Part shown: piece after piece, positions 5,566 to 5,592 of the stretch | Position numbering within the stretch: position 1 is the stretch's first letter | Layout: each line of letters starts with the position of its first letter | NCBI GenBank assembly: GCA_021847625.1 | Contig: JAJZQK010000277.1 | Coordinates: forward strand, 1 to 5,592 | Source of the DNA: Chloroflexota bacterium | GTDB taxonomy: Bacteria; Chloroflexota; FW602-bin22; JAMCYS01 | Reading direction: 5' to 3' | DNA: 5,592 nucleotides | Made by a program: the position numbers and the translations under genes | Notes under the pieces: generated by a model | The model's input: the letters and a program-made list of their open reading frames with translations, nothing else | Told to the model about the DNA's origin: nothing | The model's database searches: none

Positions 5566-5592
5566 GTAGGGGCGAACGGCGTTCGCCCTCCG
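5566..5592. repeat. TGTAGGGGCGAAC-type palindrome at the window edge, possibly cut
   Basis: GGGCGAAC (5570-5577) and GTTCGCCC (5581-5588) form an 8-bp stem around GGC, preceded by TGTAG. It resembles short dispersed palindromes in spacers of Chloroflexota and some other bacteria. It begins 12 bases after the previous palindrome and may continue beyond the window. Confidence 0.55.

Larger units (their letters stand above)
5188..5592. other. Gene-free right-hand region with palindromic repeats
   Basis: After the marR terminator no frame carries a recognisable domain or a good start. The stretch holds at least four inverted-repeat structures, listed separately. Their concentration suggests a repeat-rich intergenic segment that probably continues past the window edge. 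Confidence 0.6.

Noticed and set aside
5188..5592. Cluster of palindromes as a CRISPR array
   Set aside because: The units differ in sequence and spacing; there is no regular repeat-spacer pattern and no cas gene.

Overview
The window looks like a piece of a GC-rich Chloroflexota-type genome. The clues are a lipoprotein with a long Thr/Pro linker after its lipobox, a stray C-terminal tail of the 'TPTP...YLPLI' kind that closes many exported Chloroflexota proteins, and dispersed GC-rich palindromes in the spacers. The lineage is an inference from protein style and repeat content, not from a marker gene.

Left part (1-1726, minus strand): a 12-helix MFS-type membrane protein is followed, through a 4-base ATGA stop/start overlap, by a small lipoprotein with a bactofilin-like (polymer-forming) beta-helix. 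The lipoprotein runs off the left edge. The overlap implies coupled expression of the pair.

Middle (1762-2658, plus strand): the C-terminal part of a CrtI/CrtISO-type FAD-dependent oxidoreductase, without its N-terminal nucleotide-binding half. I read it as a pseudogene. It still has a strong hairpin terminator (2625-2658), which lies between it and a convergent gene and may serve both strands.

Next (2691-3611, minus strand): a complete 306-residue lipoprotein with a clear ribosome binding site, a lipobox, a Thr/Pro linker and a soluble domain resembling the LolA/LppX-like lipoprotein superfamily (DUF6612-like). Its strands are unusually rich in Met-x-Met.

The stretch 3612-4664 has no convincing intact gene. 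It holds short hairpins and a decayed 3' end of an exported-protein gene on the minus strand. Just before the next gene come an extended -10 promoter and a 9-base direct repeat spaced 20 bases.

Right part (4665-5138, plus strand): a complete MarR-family regulator with its own terminator, apparently monocistronic. The last 450 bases hold no gene but several palindromes. Two of these, at the extreme right edge, look like genome-wide dispersed repeats.

No CRISPR array, tRNA, rRNA, transposase or obvious defence system was seen. I found no clearly novel multi-gene system. The items most worth a second look are the MFS/polymer-forming-lipoprotein pair, the gene remnants, the Met-rich lipoprotein and the marR control region.
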